This document shows positions 37,201 to 45,932 of a stretch of DNA of 47,399 bases, one piece after another. Position 1 is the first letter of the stretch; each line of letters begins with the position of its first letter. The notes under the pieces are model-generated. The model was not told the origin of the DNA. It ran no database searches and was given only the letters and a program-made list of their open reading frames with translations. The DNA comes from a virus: the IMG/VR virus record IMGVR_UViG_3300009481_004502, positions 1 through 47,399 of that record; one strand, written 5' to 3'. The position numbers and the translations under genes were made by a program.

Positions 37201-40200
37201 GTTCCGCCAGCCTCTTTTGGATTAAATAAAATACCAATCGTAAAGTCTTGAGCCTTCAAGTCTTCAGACATCGGCATTGTTGCGTACTGATCCGAGCCGT
37301 TGAACTGAAGTTCATTTATTGAGAACGTTGGGGAATTAACTAGAGTGGCAGTATTTTTACTCTTTGATACATCTACCCAACTTGAACCTGCTCCAGAATA
37401 ACTAGCTTCGTTTGAAGCATCTAAATGCAAAATTTTATTTTTTCTAGGAAGACCTTTAACAAGCGTATCAGCCTCAAACGGAACACCATCTAATAAGTAT
37501 TCTCCCGATACGTCTATATCCCCATGAACAAAAGTGTTGCCTGAAGAAACTAATTTATCCTGTACGAAAGCACTTTCATGTACTCTTAGATTTCCAAATA
37601 CATCTAAGTCTCCTTCTACGATTTTGAATGTACCTATTCGATCTGTATTATAAGGAGAAGTTAATTTAAAATCAAAATCTTGAGGTAATGGCAATATTCC
37701 CGTGGGAGTTAATCCAGATATGCCTGTAGTTCCATTTGATAATCCTGTGAACGATGTAGTTAGAGTTATTAAATCGTCTGTATCTTGCGAATCAATCTGA
37801 AGACTATTGGCGTATTCGAGATTTATACCGCCTACTGCAAATATGGTTTCTCCTTGAATTCCTACTGACGGAAAAAAACCTGTGATTTCAGGAGGCCTAG
37901 AAACTATTAAATGACCGCTTCCACCTTGAATGTCTTGAGAAGATGTTTCACTATAGTTGCTAGAGATCTTTATTGTACCAGACTCTCGGAAATTTCCATG
38001 AGAAAAAGAAACGCTAGGTATAACAGCTTCAATCCCAGTAATAGAAGTAGAAGATATAGTAATTGGATACTCTGCACCACCACTTATAGTACCGCCGCTA
38101 ACTACTAGGTCAACGCCTGTTATGTTTGTTAGGCCTGTGCCCTCTATAAATAAACTTTGATTAGGGAAGCCAGACAAAGTAGAAATTCCGCTTATGTCTA
38201 TGAGCTCTGGCAGAATTACAAGCTCATGGCCCTTAAATCTTATATCTTCAAATTTATTACTAGTAAAACTTCCAGTAAATCCAGAGTAAAAATGGCTTTT
38301 ATGTTGATAAGCAGTGCCGGTTGTTTTTCCGCTCCAGAAGAAGGGGTCTACCACGCCATCTGAATCAACATCTATGTTACTAAATAATCTACCTTGTTGC
38401 CCAGCCGCTGAATCAGGTCCAGCTTCAACAACATGACTTCTATAAGTATGCAGTAAGCCAGTTTCATTTAAAAAGAAGAATAACTGACCAGTACCTACAA
38501 AATTATCTCCAATTGTTATTGGAAATACATAAACTCCTGTCTCATCGACATTTGCAATCCCACTTTGGAAGTGGTCTCTTCTTATTTCAGCATTATATTT
38601 GTGAGCTTGAGGATCATTATTACTTATTAATGTCTGAGGTTGATTAGGTATAAATATATCACCTAGGTTAAACCAACTAGCATCACTTCCATCCTCAAAG
38701 AAACTAGCTTTTGTATTGTAGTTACTTAAAAATTCTAATTCTTTATAAGAGCTAGGCTCATGATTAGCTCCTACTCCCGTACCAGATATACCAATGGAGT
38801 TTTCAAAGGTGTTGAATGCGTTTACACCAGTCACATAAAGAGTATCCCCTACCCTTATCTCTGTATGAGATATTCCAGTTATGACTGGCCAAATATATAA
38901 CTTAACTCCAATTGGCCTATAATCACTTGCCGAAGGAGAAGTGACCTCTTTTCTTGTGGTGTATACTGAAACCTGATCTGGTAATCCACGAGGAATTTCA
39001 AAAGTGACATACTGCTCACCATCTCCTGAAGTAAGATACTGAGTATTAGTTGGCTCTACAAATGCTCTGTTAGGATTAGTATTAAGAGTCGAATTCCCTA
39101 TTACCGGATTGTCTAAATCAAGACTTCCACCTGTATATCCCGGATAAAGATAAAACTTTGAGTTATGTAAATCATTGCCCCTCAAATAGACAGTCTCTGC
39201 ATAAATTCCGGTAGATGGGTTAGCAGTTACATTTGTCGGCGCAGCATCAATGGAGAAAATATCGGATGTAGTGCAAGAAGAATATTCAGTTACTAGCTTT
39301 AACGGTCCACTTGTTGCATCTCCGGGAACTCTAACCATTATGCCAGTTTTGGGACTTGATCCCGTTGGCAATATTTGAGTCGTGAAACCATCATTCTGAA
39401 CTTTAACAACGCTTGGAGCAGAAGAGCTAGTTCCAGAAAAATGAACTCCAGTGACTACCTCTAAATTACCCCCAGTAATTGTTATGGTCCCTCCTCTTAA
39501 CTGAGAGGCTGGATAAAACCCACTGCAAACTACGTCATCAGGAATTGTAAGAAACTTACCGCTGTAATATGCCGTTCCATTAGGGGTAGTGAGAGTTAAA
39601 GACTCGTATCTATTCCTAAATAAATTATCGTATGTTAAGTAAGAACTTCTGGCAGGAACAGTGAAAGAAAGTCCAGTAGGATTAAATGGATTAATTTCAG
39701 AATAAGTCGTTACTGGAACTGAGCCATGCTTAAGACTTGTAACTCCAGCTAGTGAAGTACCACTTATAACAACTGTATCTCCATGAGAGCCAGATTCTGG
39801 CGTAACTGAATTTATTGTTGGAGCACCAAGAAAGCTAAATGAGCCTTCACTCATTCCACCAGTTGCAACTCCGTTTTCTACCAAAAGCCTATAACTAGCA
39901 GAGCTAGAAAGACCGGGAATTTGAACAGTCATTGTCTGCTGTTCGGTTCTCGGATCTCCAACTACTCCTGAAATTGTCGCTGGAATTTTTCTAGATAAAT
40001 GAGCTACATCGCTTTGACCAGAAAAGAAAACTTTTAAATCGTCAGTGAAGAAGCCGCTACCAGTTATAGTAACCGCTTCATTAATTCTTCCTATGCTCGG
40101 AGTAAAGCCAACTATTTCCGGTTTGTACTTTGCGTAAAAGGCTCCCTCAGACTGGCCTGTTCCATGACTGGTCTGAACTACCAGATTCATGTATCCAGTA

Positions 40201-41228
40201 CCAGATGGAGAAGATATAGTTAAGTCAGTGCCACTTACGTTATCGTAAGATATTGTTTGAGGGCTTAATAAGTTATCTGCTGAATCTATATCAAAAGCAG
40301 AACCACTCTTATAGGCGTATATACCAGTAACTGAACTAAAGTTTGCTCCTTTTACATCGTAAAATGAAACGTTACTGTTTCCTGCTGGAATACCAGATTG
40401 CGGAGTTACAGAAGTTATAACTGGTGGACCGACTAATAAATTAAAATCTATGCCACCTGTATGAGGAACTCCATTCGGAGCAAGTAAATTTACGTTTCCT
40501 GATACAGCATCAACTGGGATGAAGCCAGTTAATATACCAGCGCCACTACTTAAAGTAGGATATCCGAAACCAGTTACTCCTCCATTAAATGAAACCTCGA
40601 AGACATTGTAGTCGGGATTAGTATTATCTTCGGATACTCTTTTTAGAGCTTGAGGAATAAAGTTTTCTCCAGAAAGAGTGACCTGACCCCCTACGATTCC
40701 AGAGGTTGGCGATATACCAGTTATTCTTGCGCCAACGCCTATACCGCTTATTGAGTCAGACAATCCAGACTGACCTACTATCTTTAAAACTCCACTTATA
40801 TTTCCCGTGGGAACTTCTATGGGCAAGGACTGTATATTAGTAATATCACCAGTTCTTGTATAACCTGTTACTTCATTATCTCCAAAGTACGCGCCAGTAA
40901 CTCCAGATAAACCCAAGCCGCTTACATTAATTATAGTATTCGGTAATGGATTAAAATTACTTACTGATATAATTTCTGGTTTCGGAACAAAGCTAAAGCT
41001 AGACTCCCCTGAAGAATTAATAAGGTCCGATGCAACAGTTATAGGCCCAAATTGAGAATTAACAGGAATAGTTGCCTCAATTAAATTAGGAGAGAGAATA
41101 GAAAATGGAGCACTAGATTCATGTTCTGGCTGTTGAGCAAAGAACACCTTATTGACAGCAGAGTAACCTTGGCCAGAAAGAACGATTGACTGACCAATAA
41201 CTCCTGTTGTTACTCCTGATAAAGCCAT
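34299..41228 (-). CDS. Giant tail protein: IPT/TIG repeats, lectin, C1q-like and solenoid parts (2309 residues)
   Basis: About residues 1-1200 hold a chain of some ten immunoglobulin-like IPT/TIG domains, seen from openings such as ITGISPTSGIVGGQVTLSG, IVGFTPSIGRINEAVTITG and INSVTPESGSHGDTVVISG. Residues about 1258-1480 look like a concanavalin/LamG lectin fold (KILHLDASNEASY, FNGSDQYATM, YHLVNSTWDGSTHKIYISG). About 1715-1755 repeats the module seen in the 3546-residue protein (VFVSLDGIELSPSIDYVLSG). A stretch of ITG repeats comes next, then about 2025-2183 a C1q-like jelly roll (FIAPESGKYFLSASLYM). ITG repeats return at the end. It is probably the base or connector of the giant fibre, with possible glycan binding. 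Start: AAGGG precedes the ATG. Confidence 0.85.
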   Translation of the reverse strand: MALSGVTTGVIGQSIVLSGQGYSAVNKVFFAQQPEHESSAPFSILSPNLIEATIPVNSQFGPITVASDLINSSGESSFSFVPKPEIISVSNFNPLPNTIINVSGLGLSGVTGAYFGDNEVTGYTRTGDITNIQSLPIEVPTGNISGVLKIVGQSGLSDSISGIGVGARITGISPTSGIVGGQVTLSGENFIPQALKRVSEDNTNPDYNVFEVSFNGGVTGFGYPTLSSGAGILTGFIPVDAVSGNVNLLAPNGVPHTGGIDFNLLVGPPVITSVTPQSGIPAGNSNVSFYDVKGANFSSVTGIYAYKSGSAFDIDSADNLLSPQTISYDNVSGTDLTISSPSGTGYMNLVVQTSHGTGQSEGAFYAKYKPEIVGFTPSIGRINEAVTITGSGFFTDDLKVFFSGQSDVAHLSRKIPATISGVVGDPRTEQQTMTVQIPGLSSSASYRLLVENGVATGGMSEGSFSFLGAPTINSVTPESGSHGDTVVISGTSLAGVTSLKHGSVPVTTYSEINPFNPTGLSFTVPARSSYLTYDNLFRNRYESLTLTTPNGTAYYSGKFLTIPDDVVCSGFYPASQLRGGTITITGGNLEVVTGVHFSGTSSSAPSVVKVQNDGFTTQILPTGSSPKTGIMVRVPGDATSGPLKLVTEYSSCTTSDIFSIDAAPTNVTANPSTGIYAETVYLRGNDLHNSKFYLYPGYTGGSLDLDNPVIGNSTLNTNPNRAFVEPTNTQYLTSGDGEQYVTFEIPRGLPDQVSVYTTRKEVTSPSASDYRPIGVKLYIWPVITGISHTEIRVGDTLYVTGVNAFNTFENSIGISGTGVGANHEPSSYKELEFLSNYNTKASFFEDGSDASWFNLGDIFIPNQPQTLISNNDPQAHKYNAEIRRDHFQSGIANVDETGVYVFPITIGDNFVGTGQLFFFLNETGLLHTYRSHVVEAGPDSAAGQQGRLFSNIDVDSDGVVDPFFWSGKTTGTAYQHKSHFYSGFTGSFTSNKFEDIRFKGHELVILPELIDISGISTLSGFPNQSLFIEGTGLTNITGVDLVVSGGTISGGAEYPITISSTSITGIEAVIPSVSFSHGNFRESGTIKISSNYSETSSQDIQGGSGHLIVSRPPEITGFFPSVGIQGETIFAVGGINLEYANSLQIDSQDTDDLITLTTSFTGLSNGTTGISGLTPTGILPLPQDFDFKLTSPYNTDRIGTFKIVEGDLDVFGNLRVHESAFVQDKLVSSGNTFVHGDIDVSGEYLLDGVPFEADTLVKGLPRKNKILHLDASNEASYSGAGSSWVDVSKSKNTATLVNSPTFSINELQFNGSDQYATMPMSEDLKAQDFTIGILFNPKEAGGTIATPIFEAPNLVPTELVSFQISYDSSRRFFSTLTFTDLSSSTVFTNPVDTGQYHLVNSTWDGSTHKIYISGEEANSESVGSKTISYTDQQINILSNTSAARFVEGNLRDIHMFSGAKSSDDILEIYENITRATLLDRDLIISGGKIIAYEKDDTSKSAVIENNFITLTGDGAGININGHSVDPTTDTYNFENVSIGNHLGFTGVQGTATSNTLTSTDTLVGSIALNLPPSSVWEHVKVHFTTFLQTADNLQDVKIKVGSDEMDWPIVTTAQVETTNSESDNILASYVTEGYPSAHNGDSPLNLDVYARLGSTHSDDDVASRRSLYAVGTFNSGSGAASFEITTHGNASLTFQPNTGIGSVIGTAIYTGNGDQDSFLMEYTENDVERVFVSLDGIELSPSIDYVLSGTTGVKIASAPSVGEEVLIRQISDSVVAQPTEYNITIPMEGSGSLNFTDLSTGTNITFSGDISGLNVDNYNIYDSNVSITGGGQSIYNQFTGIDVSIDNNAAATAVNVYTEPGGDSSVTSTNSNVVVANEGTINYITNNSETFVYAETGAGKVHVTGGSNQITGIAHITGGTNSVSGTDVRIYESTNDVFFLSGYTGTASVTGTNVTVTNSGIIPTLSGQTLTITDSQVSNFGYSGTGITIQGNSTANITGLASGVHVTQNNGTANYIFSGAMSDSGSIKVPHFHAYRSGSDLTIAQNKYEIVEFNHERSGENYITGYDESNFRFIAPESGKYFLSASLYMGKISAGDFVEAQIHKNATSINGTTSSTHHNSEIAASKVYNTDDVANYFLTPTVSSVVDALSGDYFEIFAITDSSANRKVKDDPDQSFFFGYKIDPMSINTQEYNNTITANASFTAQGYGQTQFNITGDDATITDSENVDVFTSNVTVNNSTGVNITGNSIDSISITGSGQITNIDLNSGDLSFTGNANSTNVISGANTVQATGTNYYIYYSTVYLTGAAS

Positions 41229-41229
41229 A

Positions 41230-42300
41230 TTAAACCCTTAAAAATACCCCTCCAATAGAAACGGTTGGTCTTATAATTTCAAAATTATCTTCAGTCCTAG
41301 AAATTATCTCTCCATCATCTGGTCTTTTTGCTAATATGTTACCACTTGGTATTATTACATCTGGTAATACAATTTTTACTGTTTTGTCATCAACGTAAAT
41401 TACCTCTAAGTCACAATAACCTCCTATGCAAAACGTTGGATCTAAATGAAGGTTTTCTCCTGATACTGTTATTTCGTCTCCCGGAGATCCAGATAAAACG
41501 CTTATACTTGATATTGTTGAGTCTTCGCTTGGAGCAGATTGCCTTATGGAAAAACTATTGGACAGTACGTTATCTGAGGAAGTCGAAAGTTGCTTTGAAG
41601 AAGTTCTGCCTTTTACTACGTATTCGGTTTGCTTAACGCCCTCTTTATTACTTAACTCAAAAGATATTTGGGCTGAGTCCCCAAAGATACTTAAGTCACC
41701 GCTGTAATTATCGAAATTTACTCTAGTATTTAGTATTTTCTTACCAAATAAAATTCGATCTGGCTTTATATTTGTAACTCCAGAGCCAGTAATTACTTCG
41801 TAGTTGGCCTTTGTATCATTCCTGAAAGAGAGCGAGGCGCTTCGTACTTTAGTGAGATCCCCTAATCCTGTTCCATCTATTGAAATGTCACATACATTTA
41901 ATAAATTTTGAGATTCGAGAGTTTGAGTTTGGGGAGTAAAGTCTCCAGAGAAATGATCAAAGAAATTTATCTCTGCACTTATGTATACTGGCTGGTTTGG
42001 ATTCAGCCTTACATCATATTGAGTTAGATATCCACTTGGAAAACTTACTCCGCCAAAACTACCACTTATCCCAGACTGCTCATGGTAAATATGTTTCTTG
42101 ATTGGGTCTTCACCACTTAAGTAGTAGCCTACAGATAAAGTGCCCCCGACTGCTTGTTCTGGATATTGCTGACCTTGAGAAAATTTTCTATTCGCTAAGT
42201 ATCTATCATTTATACTGCCGTTTACATTTATGCTAACATTATCCGCTATAATGCCGCTTCCATTTAAATCAATTATACAGTTTTTGTAGCTACTGTACAT
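41230..42300 (-). CDS. Tail-tube-like protein with C-terminal IPT/TIG domain
   Basis: 356 residues. The N-terminal 270 share their plan with the two genes upstream (IIDLNGSGIIADNVSIN, then SGYLTQYDVRLNPNQPVYIS), which is that of phage tail-tube-type beta-barrels. Residues about 272-340 form an IPT/TIG domain (ISSISVLSGSPGDEITVSG) of the kind repeated in the next gene. It starts at an ATG overlapping the upstream stop (TAATG), with a strong AAGGAGG site. It may be the ring that carries the fibre at the tail tip, with the IPT domain as the joint to it. Tube family membership is by pattern. Confidence 0.6.
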   Translation of the reverse strand: MYSSYKNCIIDLNGSGIIADNVSINVNGSINDRYLANRKFSQGQQYPEQAVGGTLSVGYYLSGEDPIKKHIYHEQSGISGSFGGVSFPSGYLTQYDVRLNPNQPVYISAEINFFDHFSGDFTPQTQTLESQNLLNVCDISIDGTGLGDLTKVRSASLSFRNDTKANYEVITGSGVTNIKPDRILFGKKILNTRVNFDNYSGDLSIFGDSAQISFELSNKEGVKQTEYVVKGRTSSKQLSTSSDNVLSNSFSIRQSAPSEDSTISSISVLSGSPGDEITVSGENLHLDPTFCIGGYCDLEVIYVDDKTVKIVLPDVIIPSGNILAKRPDDGEIISRTEDNFEIIRPTVSIGGVFLRV

Positions 42301-43127
42301 TAGTCAATCCTCCTTATTTCAAAAGTGGATTTAACATAATCATTAGTATCCAATGTAGTATTGTTAGAAACAATTCTGTACCCAGAAACATCAAAGTCCA
42401 TACTGTCAGTTAAAGAGTCATCACATAAATAACCTAGCTTAAATATTCTTACTCTCGGATTTTGAGCACAGGCATCGAATAAAGCGCACCCGCTTTCTCC
42501 GTAGAAATTCATTTGCCTACTATTATCTCTTTCTATCCTAATTCTTTCCTCGGAGCTTAAATTGGCTACTTGCATAGGGTTCTTGCTACCAACTCCATAA
42601 AGAGGCTGAACCTTGTTGGAGAAATTATAATCAAATTTAAAAACAGGAATATCTAAGTCGCCAGCATCCGATTGAACAAAAGTGGTCCAAGCGTGAGCTA
42701 AACCACTAAAGCTTTCTGGGTATGATGCGTCACTAGTCTTACCAGTGACATTTCCACTAATCTCACCAAAACCTTGATAGGTTACGTTAGCCTTGATAGC
42801 GCTGTTCTCTTGAATTGAAAGAGAATAGTTAGTCATATAAAAAGCGCCGGATATGCCAGCGACTTCTATAACTTGAGCTTCTGCTTGCTCGAATTCTGTG
42901 GAATTTTTAATTCTAGTCGTTTCAGGAAAACAGGGGTCACTTGTTAGATCGACATAATAGGTTGCAGAAAATTGATTTCGTATAGCCCCGTTAGGAGAAA
43001 GTTCTAGGGCATCAGATCTACCGACAGGCCTAATGGCTTGAAGTGAATTAGAAGAATTAATGGAAGCATTCTGAGCCATTAACCCAGTTCCATTTACCCT
43101 AATGTCACATTCGTTAAAAAAAACCAT
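42300..43127 (-). CDS. Tail-tube-like structural protein, second paralogue
   Basis: 275 residues with the same order as its neighbours: DIRVNGTGLMAQNASINS at the start, SATYYVDLTSDPCF, then ISGAFYMTNYSLSIQENSAI and YQGFGEISGNVTGKT. It has several cysteines in the last third (ESGCALFDACAQNP). A GTGTAAAATTAAC motif lies 19 bases upstream of the start. It is probably one of three tube-like proteins stacked at the tail end or forming parts of the tail tip. It could also be a decoration protein. The paralogy is visible; the exact place in the virion is not. Confidence 0.6.
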   Translation of the reverse strand: MVFFNECDIRVNGTGLMAQNASINSSNSLQAIRPVGRSDALELSPNGAIRNQFSATYYVDLTSDPCFPETTRIKNSTEFEQAEAQVIEVAGISGAFYMTNYSLSIQENSAIKANVTYQGFGEISGNVTGKTSDASYPESFSGLAHAWTTFVQSDAGDLDIPVFKFDYNFSNKVQPLYGVGSKNPMQVANLSSEERIRIERDNSRQMNFYGESGCALFDACAQNPRVRIFKLGYLCDDSLTDSMDFDVSGYRIVSNNTTLDTNDYVKSTFEIRRID

Positions 43128-43145
43128 CCCTTAAACCTTTTTCCA

Positions 43146-43158
43146 GTTAATTTTACAC
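43146..43158 (-). promoter_or_regulatory. GTGTAA-type motif upstream of the second tube-like gene
   Basis: On the minus strand it reads GTGTAAAATTAAC, with the ATG at 43127 following 18 bases later (AAGG close to it). It belongs to the set of GTGTAA motifs in this window. Confidence 0.3.
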
Positions 43159-43164
43159 CAAAAT

Positions 43165-44073
43165 TCAAGAAGTTTCAGTTTTTAATTCATTAGTATTCAT
43201 ATTGTTATTCAGGGTTTGAAGGTCGGATATATAGCTTTTGTAAGTAGCTGATATTTTTGCGTTTTCGTCAGTATTCACAGTATAGTTCTCGGAAACTAAA
43301 GTCGCTCCAGAAAAAGTAAATTTCGTTAGTACCTCTCTTGTTTTATGATCTTTTAGTCTGATTTCAAAATCCTTTAATTTTTGTTTACAGGGGTAAGATC
43401 TAATTAAGTTCCCAGAGTAGTCGTTTATTTCTATTGTGAAATTAGTTGTTACTGCAATAGGGTAGTCTATCTTCACCTGATGCGGTTGCCTGTTCCCCAG
43501 TTTATAGTAGTCTTTTCTGGGGATAGTTATGTTCACGCTGTAATTATCCACTAAATTTGTCTGAAATTCATCTAAAGTGATCTCAATCGTTGAAGCGGTA
43601 GGGATTTTGAATGCTGGGTCAACTTTTGTGGTATTTTTTATGTTACTTACCTCTTCTTGAGCATCTGTAGCCATATCTCCAGTTGGTATTCTACCCATAT
43701 CTCCAACAACCTTAAAAGCGGCTTGAATACTGGGAATTTCCCCAACAGAACAAGAATTAGAATAAGATTCTAAATACCCGGAATTAAAAGAATAATGAAA
43801 ATCATCAAAATTCGTATTATCTTTCACTAAATACGCATTGAAACTATTCTCGGATATGCATTGTATAAACGGATCTGTATCTATAGCCAAAGCCTCAAAT
43901 TGCATTTGGCCAACTTGAGAGCTAGTCGGCACAGGAATTATTTTCGTAGAGCCAATAAACTCCATAGGTTGCTCTGGGACCGTGTAAGAGGCGTTAGCCG
44001 ACTGTATCCCAAAAACCTGACCAGAACCTATGAAAACCTGTTGGTCTTCTCTATTCAGAACCGAAAAAGCCAT
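43165..44073 (-). CDS. Tail-tube-like structural protein, first paralogue
   Basis: 302 residues, first gene of the 20-kb minus-strand tail operon. IGSGQVFGIQSANASYTVPE corresponds to the NGxG-x-x-A-x-N-x-S-I start of the next two proteins, IDTDPFIQC to their SDP step, and SGYLESYSNSCSVGEIPSIQ to their central strand. The C-terminal third has a basic beta region (KDYYKLGNRQPHQVKIDYPI). It likely packs into the tail tube or tip. The divergent M-like gene begins 69 bases away, and the gap holds GTGTAA motifs on both strands. Confidence 0.6.
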   Translation of the reverse strand: MAFSVLNREDQQVFIGSGQVFGIQSANASYTVPEQPMEFIGSTKIIPVPTSSQVGQMQFEALAIDTDPFIQCISENSFNAYLVKDNTNFDDFHYSFNSGYLESYSNSCSVGEIPSIQAAFKVVGDMGRIPTGDMATDAQEEVSNIKNTTKVDPAFKIPTASTIEITLDEFQTNLVDNYSVNITIPRKDYYKLGNRQPHQVKIDYPIAVTTNFTIEINDYSGNLIRSYPCKQKLKDFEIRLKDHKTREVLTKFTFSGATLVSENYTVNTDENAKISATYKSYISDLQTLNNNMNTNELKTETS

Positions 44074-44078
44074 ATATA

Positions 44079-44088
44079 GTTATTACAC
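44079..44088 (-). promoter_or_regulatory. GTGTAA-type motif in the divergent tail region (minus strand)
   Basis: On the minus strand it reads GTGTAATAAC, and the ATG of the 44073 gene follows after five bases (CTATAT lies between). It pairs with the plus-strand copy at 44119 in the same gap. Confidence 0.3.
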
Positions 44089-44118
44089 TGACTTATTTCT
44101 TAATCAATCGCTAAATAT

Positions 44119-44129
44119 GTGTAAATAAC
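44119..44129 (+). promoter_or_regulatory. GTGTAA-type motif in the divergent tail region (plus strand)
   Basis: GTGTAAATAAC, followed by an AGGAAAAAGGT ribosome-binding site and the ATG of the M-like gene at 44143. It faces the minus-strand copy at 44079-44088. Confidence 0.3.
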
Positions 44130-44142
44130 ATAGGAAAAAGGT

Positions 44143-44673
44143 ATGGTTAATATTTACGAAATAAAAGAGTGGTCTTCAGGGACGACTTACAATAAGTTCG
44201 ATATTGTATTCTATAATTACCTAGATACGAAATATTTTTGGTATTCTATGGTAAATGGCTCTACTACTAGCGCTCCTACCATTTCTAACCCCCAATGGGG
44301 CGGTGCAAAATTTTCACAAGAGCTAGGGAAAGTTAAACCTAGCTTTATATGGAAGCCTTCTTATAATTTTTCCGTAGCGTCGAACCCTAAATCTCAAGTC
44401 CTTAAATTTGGAGATGGCTACGAGCAAAGAACTTTAACTGACATACACCCAGACTTAGTTAAGGCGACTGTATCTTTTGAAGGCAGGACTAATAACGAGG
44501 CAAAAGCCATAGCTCACTTTTTTGCCGCAAGGAAAGGAACGGAATCTTTTATTTTCAAACTACCTCCTCCATATGCGGTTGAGAAATTATTTGTATCAAG
44601 AAATTGGAATTACTCCATGAAGTTTTTTGATAATAATACTATTTCAACTACTTTTGAAGAGGTAACAGTATAA
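44143..44673 (+). CDS. Lambda gpM-like minor tail protein with N-terminal CBM5/12-like module
   Basis: 176 residues. The C-terminal 120 follow the Phage_min_tail (gpM) pattern: VLKFGDGYEQR, then DLVKATVSFEGRTNNEAKAI, HFFAARKGTESFIFKLPPPY and a closing TTFEEV. The first 55 residues are additional and read like a small chitin-binding-type module: W10, Y16, D20, V22 and Y31 around KFDIVFYN and a last W52 in NPQWGG. gpM works at the tail tip with gpL, encoded next (ATG overlaps, GAGGTAA site). The M assignment is good; the module is a pattern match. Confidence 0.75.
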   Translation: MVNIYEIKEWSSGTTYNKFDIVFYNYLDTKYFWYSMVNGSTTSAPTISNPQWGGAKFSQELGKVKPSFIWKPSYNFSVASNPKSQVLKFGDGYEQRTLTDIHPDLVKATVSFEGRTNNEAKAIAHFFAARKGTESFIFKLPPPYAVEKLFVSRNWNYSMKFFDNNTISTTFEEVTV

Positions 44674-45932
44674 TGTCTGTCAAAAAAATAGATGAATTTC
44701 CGGATCTGCCCACTTCAGTTTCGCTTGAATCAAACAAGAAGGTTATAAGCGAACTACAAAGAGCAAATCCTTCTCAAATCGTTACTTTGTTTGAAGTAGA
44801 TGCAGAAGATTTGTTATTAGATCAGCATGTTCCATTCGATAGGATTACCAAGTCTGATGCGGTATTTAGATTTCATAATAATCTGAAGCTTTCTAAGCAA
44901 GATATAATATGGAAAGGCCAAAAGTACATAGCTTTGCCGATAATCGTACAAGGCTATGAAGCAAACACTAAAGGTTCTGCGCCATCACCAAAATTAAGTT
45001 TGTTTTCAGACGAAACAAGAGTAGAAGAATTTAAAAATTTTAAGTTACTGCTAAGAAAAGCAAATGATCTAACTGGAGCAAAAGTCACAAGAATAAAGAC
45101 ATTTGCTAAATACTTAGACGAAGATAATTTTTATATAAACATAGGGGGAAAAAAGAATTACATAGGTGATCAAAGTTTAGTTCCAGATGGATTTGAGCCT
45201 GACCCTAATGCAGAATTCCCAAGAGAGATTTACTTTATAGAAAGAAAAAGCGTAGAAACAGCAAACTCTATAGAATTTGAATTGTCTTCTTTTGTAGACT
45301 TCGAAAATAAAAATTTGCCAAACAGGTTAGTAATTTCAAGAAGTTGCCAATTTGAATATAGAGGCGAGGGATGTCTATACGAGTATGCTCAAAATTTTTC
45401 GCCAAACGATGCCCCTAATAGAGACAAAGCCCAAGCTGCTTTCAACTGCGATAACTTAAAATCTTTAAATTTACCAAGCAAAGCTCCACCCATAGCAGAC
45501 AGTCAAAATACATTAATTAAAGACGCTATACCTGAATACGACTTTAATAAAATGTCTAAGCCTCCAGTTAAATGGTCTGAATCAGAAGTCTATTTTAAGG
45601 GCGATTTTGTATACATAGAAAAAAACGGAAGAAAATATTATTTTGTAGCTAAATCAAATGACATACCAAAAGGTATAATCGATCAATACGCTGCTCCACC
45701 TAATTTAACATACTGGGTTCAAGACTCCTGCTCTAAAGATGCCGTTGGCTGCAAACTTAGATGGTCTGACGAATATAAAGACCAAAAAGGACTTAGAGTT
45801 GGTGGTGAATTCTCAACGGGGTCTATAACTAGAACTGATAGCGCAGCAGTTCCGGGCAATGGAAAAACACATGACGGTCACTTACCTTTTGGGGGCTTTC
45901 CTGCAACAATAAGACTGGAGGAAGGATCATAA
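44673..45932 (+). CDS. Lambda gpL-like minor tail protein with Fe-S cysteines and inserted CBM5/12-like module
   Basis: 419 residues, against about 230 in lambda. The family core is seen in VTLFEVDAEDLLLDQH, the VEFELSSF-type strand ending the first domain, and CQFEYRGEGCLYE (Cys225 and Cys234) with CSKDAVGC (Cys353 and Cys360), the four ligands of the lambda gpL iron-sulphur cluster. An insert of about 110 residues separates the cysteine pairs. Inside it, VKWSESEVYFKGDFVYIEKN, then KYYFVAKSND and a last W348, resemble a CBM5/12 module. It starts at an ATG with a GAGGTAA site. It would assemble with M and K at the tail tip. Confidence 0.8.
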   Translation: MSVKKIDEFPDLPTSVSLESNKKVISELQRANPSQIVTLFEVDAEDLLLDQHVPFDRITKSDAVFRFHNNLKLSKQDIIWKGQKYIALPIIVQGYEANTKGSAPSPKLSLFSDETRVEEFKNFKLLLRKANDLTGAKVTRIKTFAKYLDEDNFYINIGGKKNYIGDQSLVPDGFEPDPNAEFPREIYFIERKSVETANSIEFELSSFVDFENKNLPNRLVISRSCQFEYRGEGCLYEYAQNFSPNDAPNRDKAQAAFNCDNLKSLNLPSKAPPIADSQNTLIKDAIPEYDFNKMSKPPVKWSESEVYFKGDFVYIEKNGRKYYFVAKSNDIPKGIIDQYAAPPNLTYWVQDSCSKDAVGCKLRWSDEYKDQKGLRVGGEFSTGSITRTDSAAVPGNGKTHDGHLPFGGFPATIRLEEGS

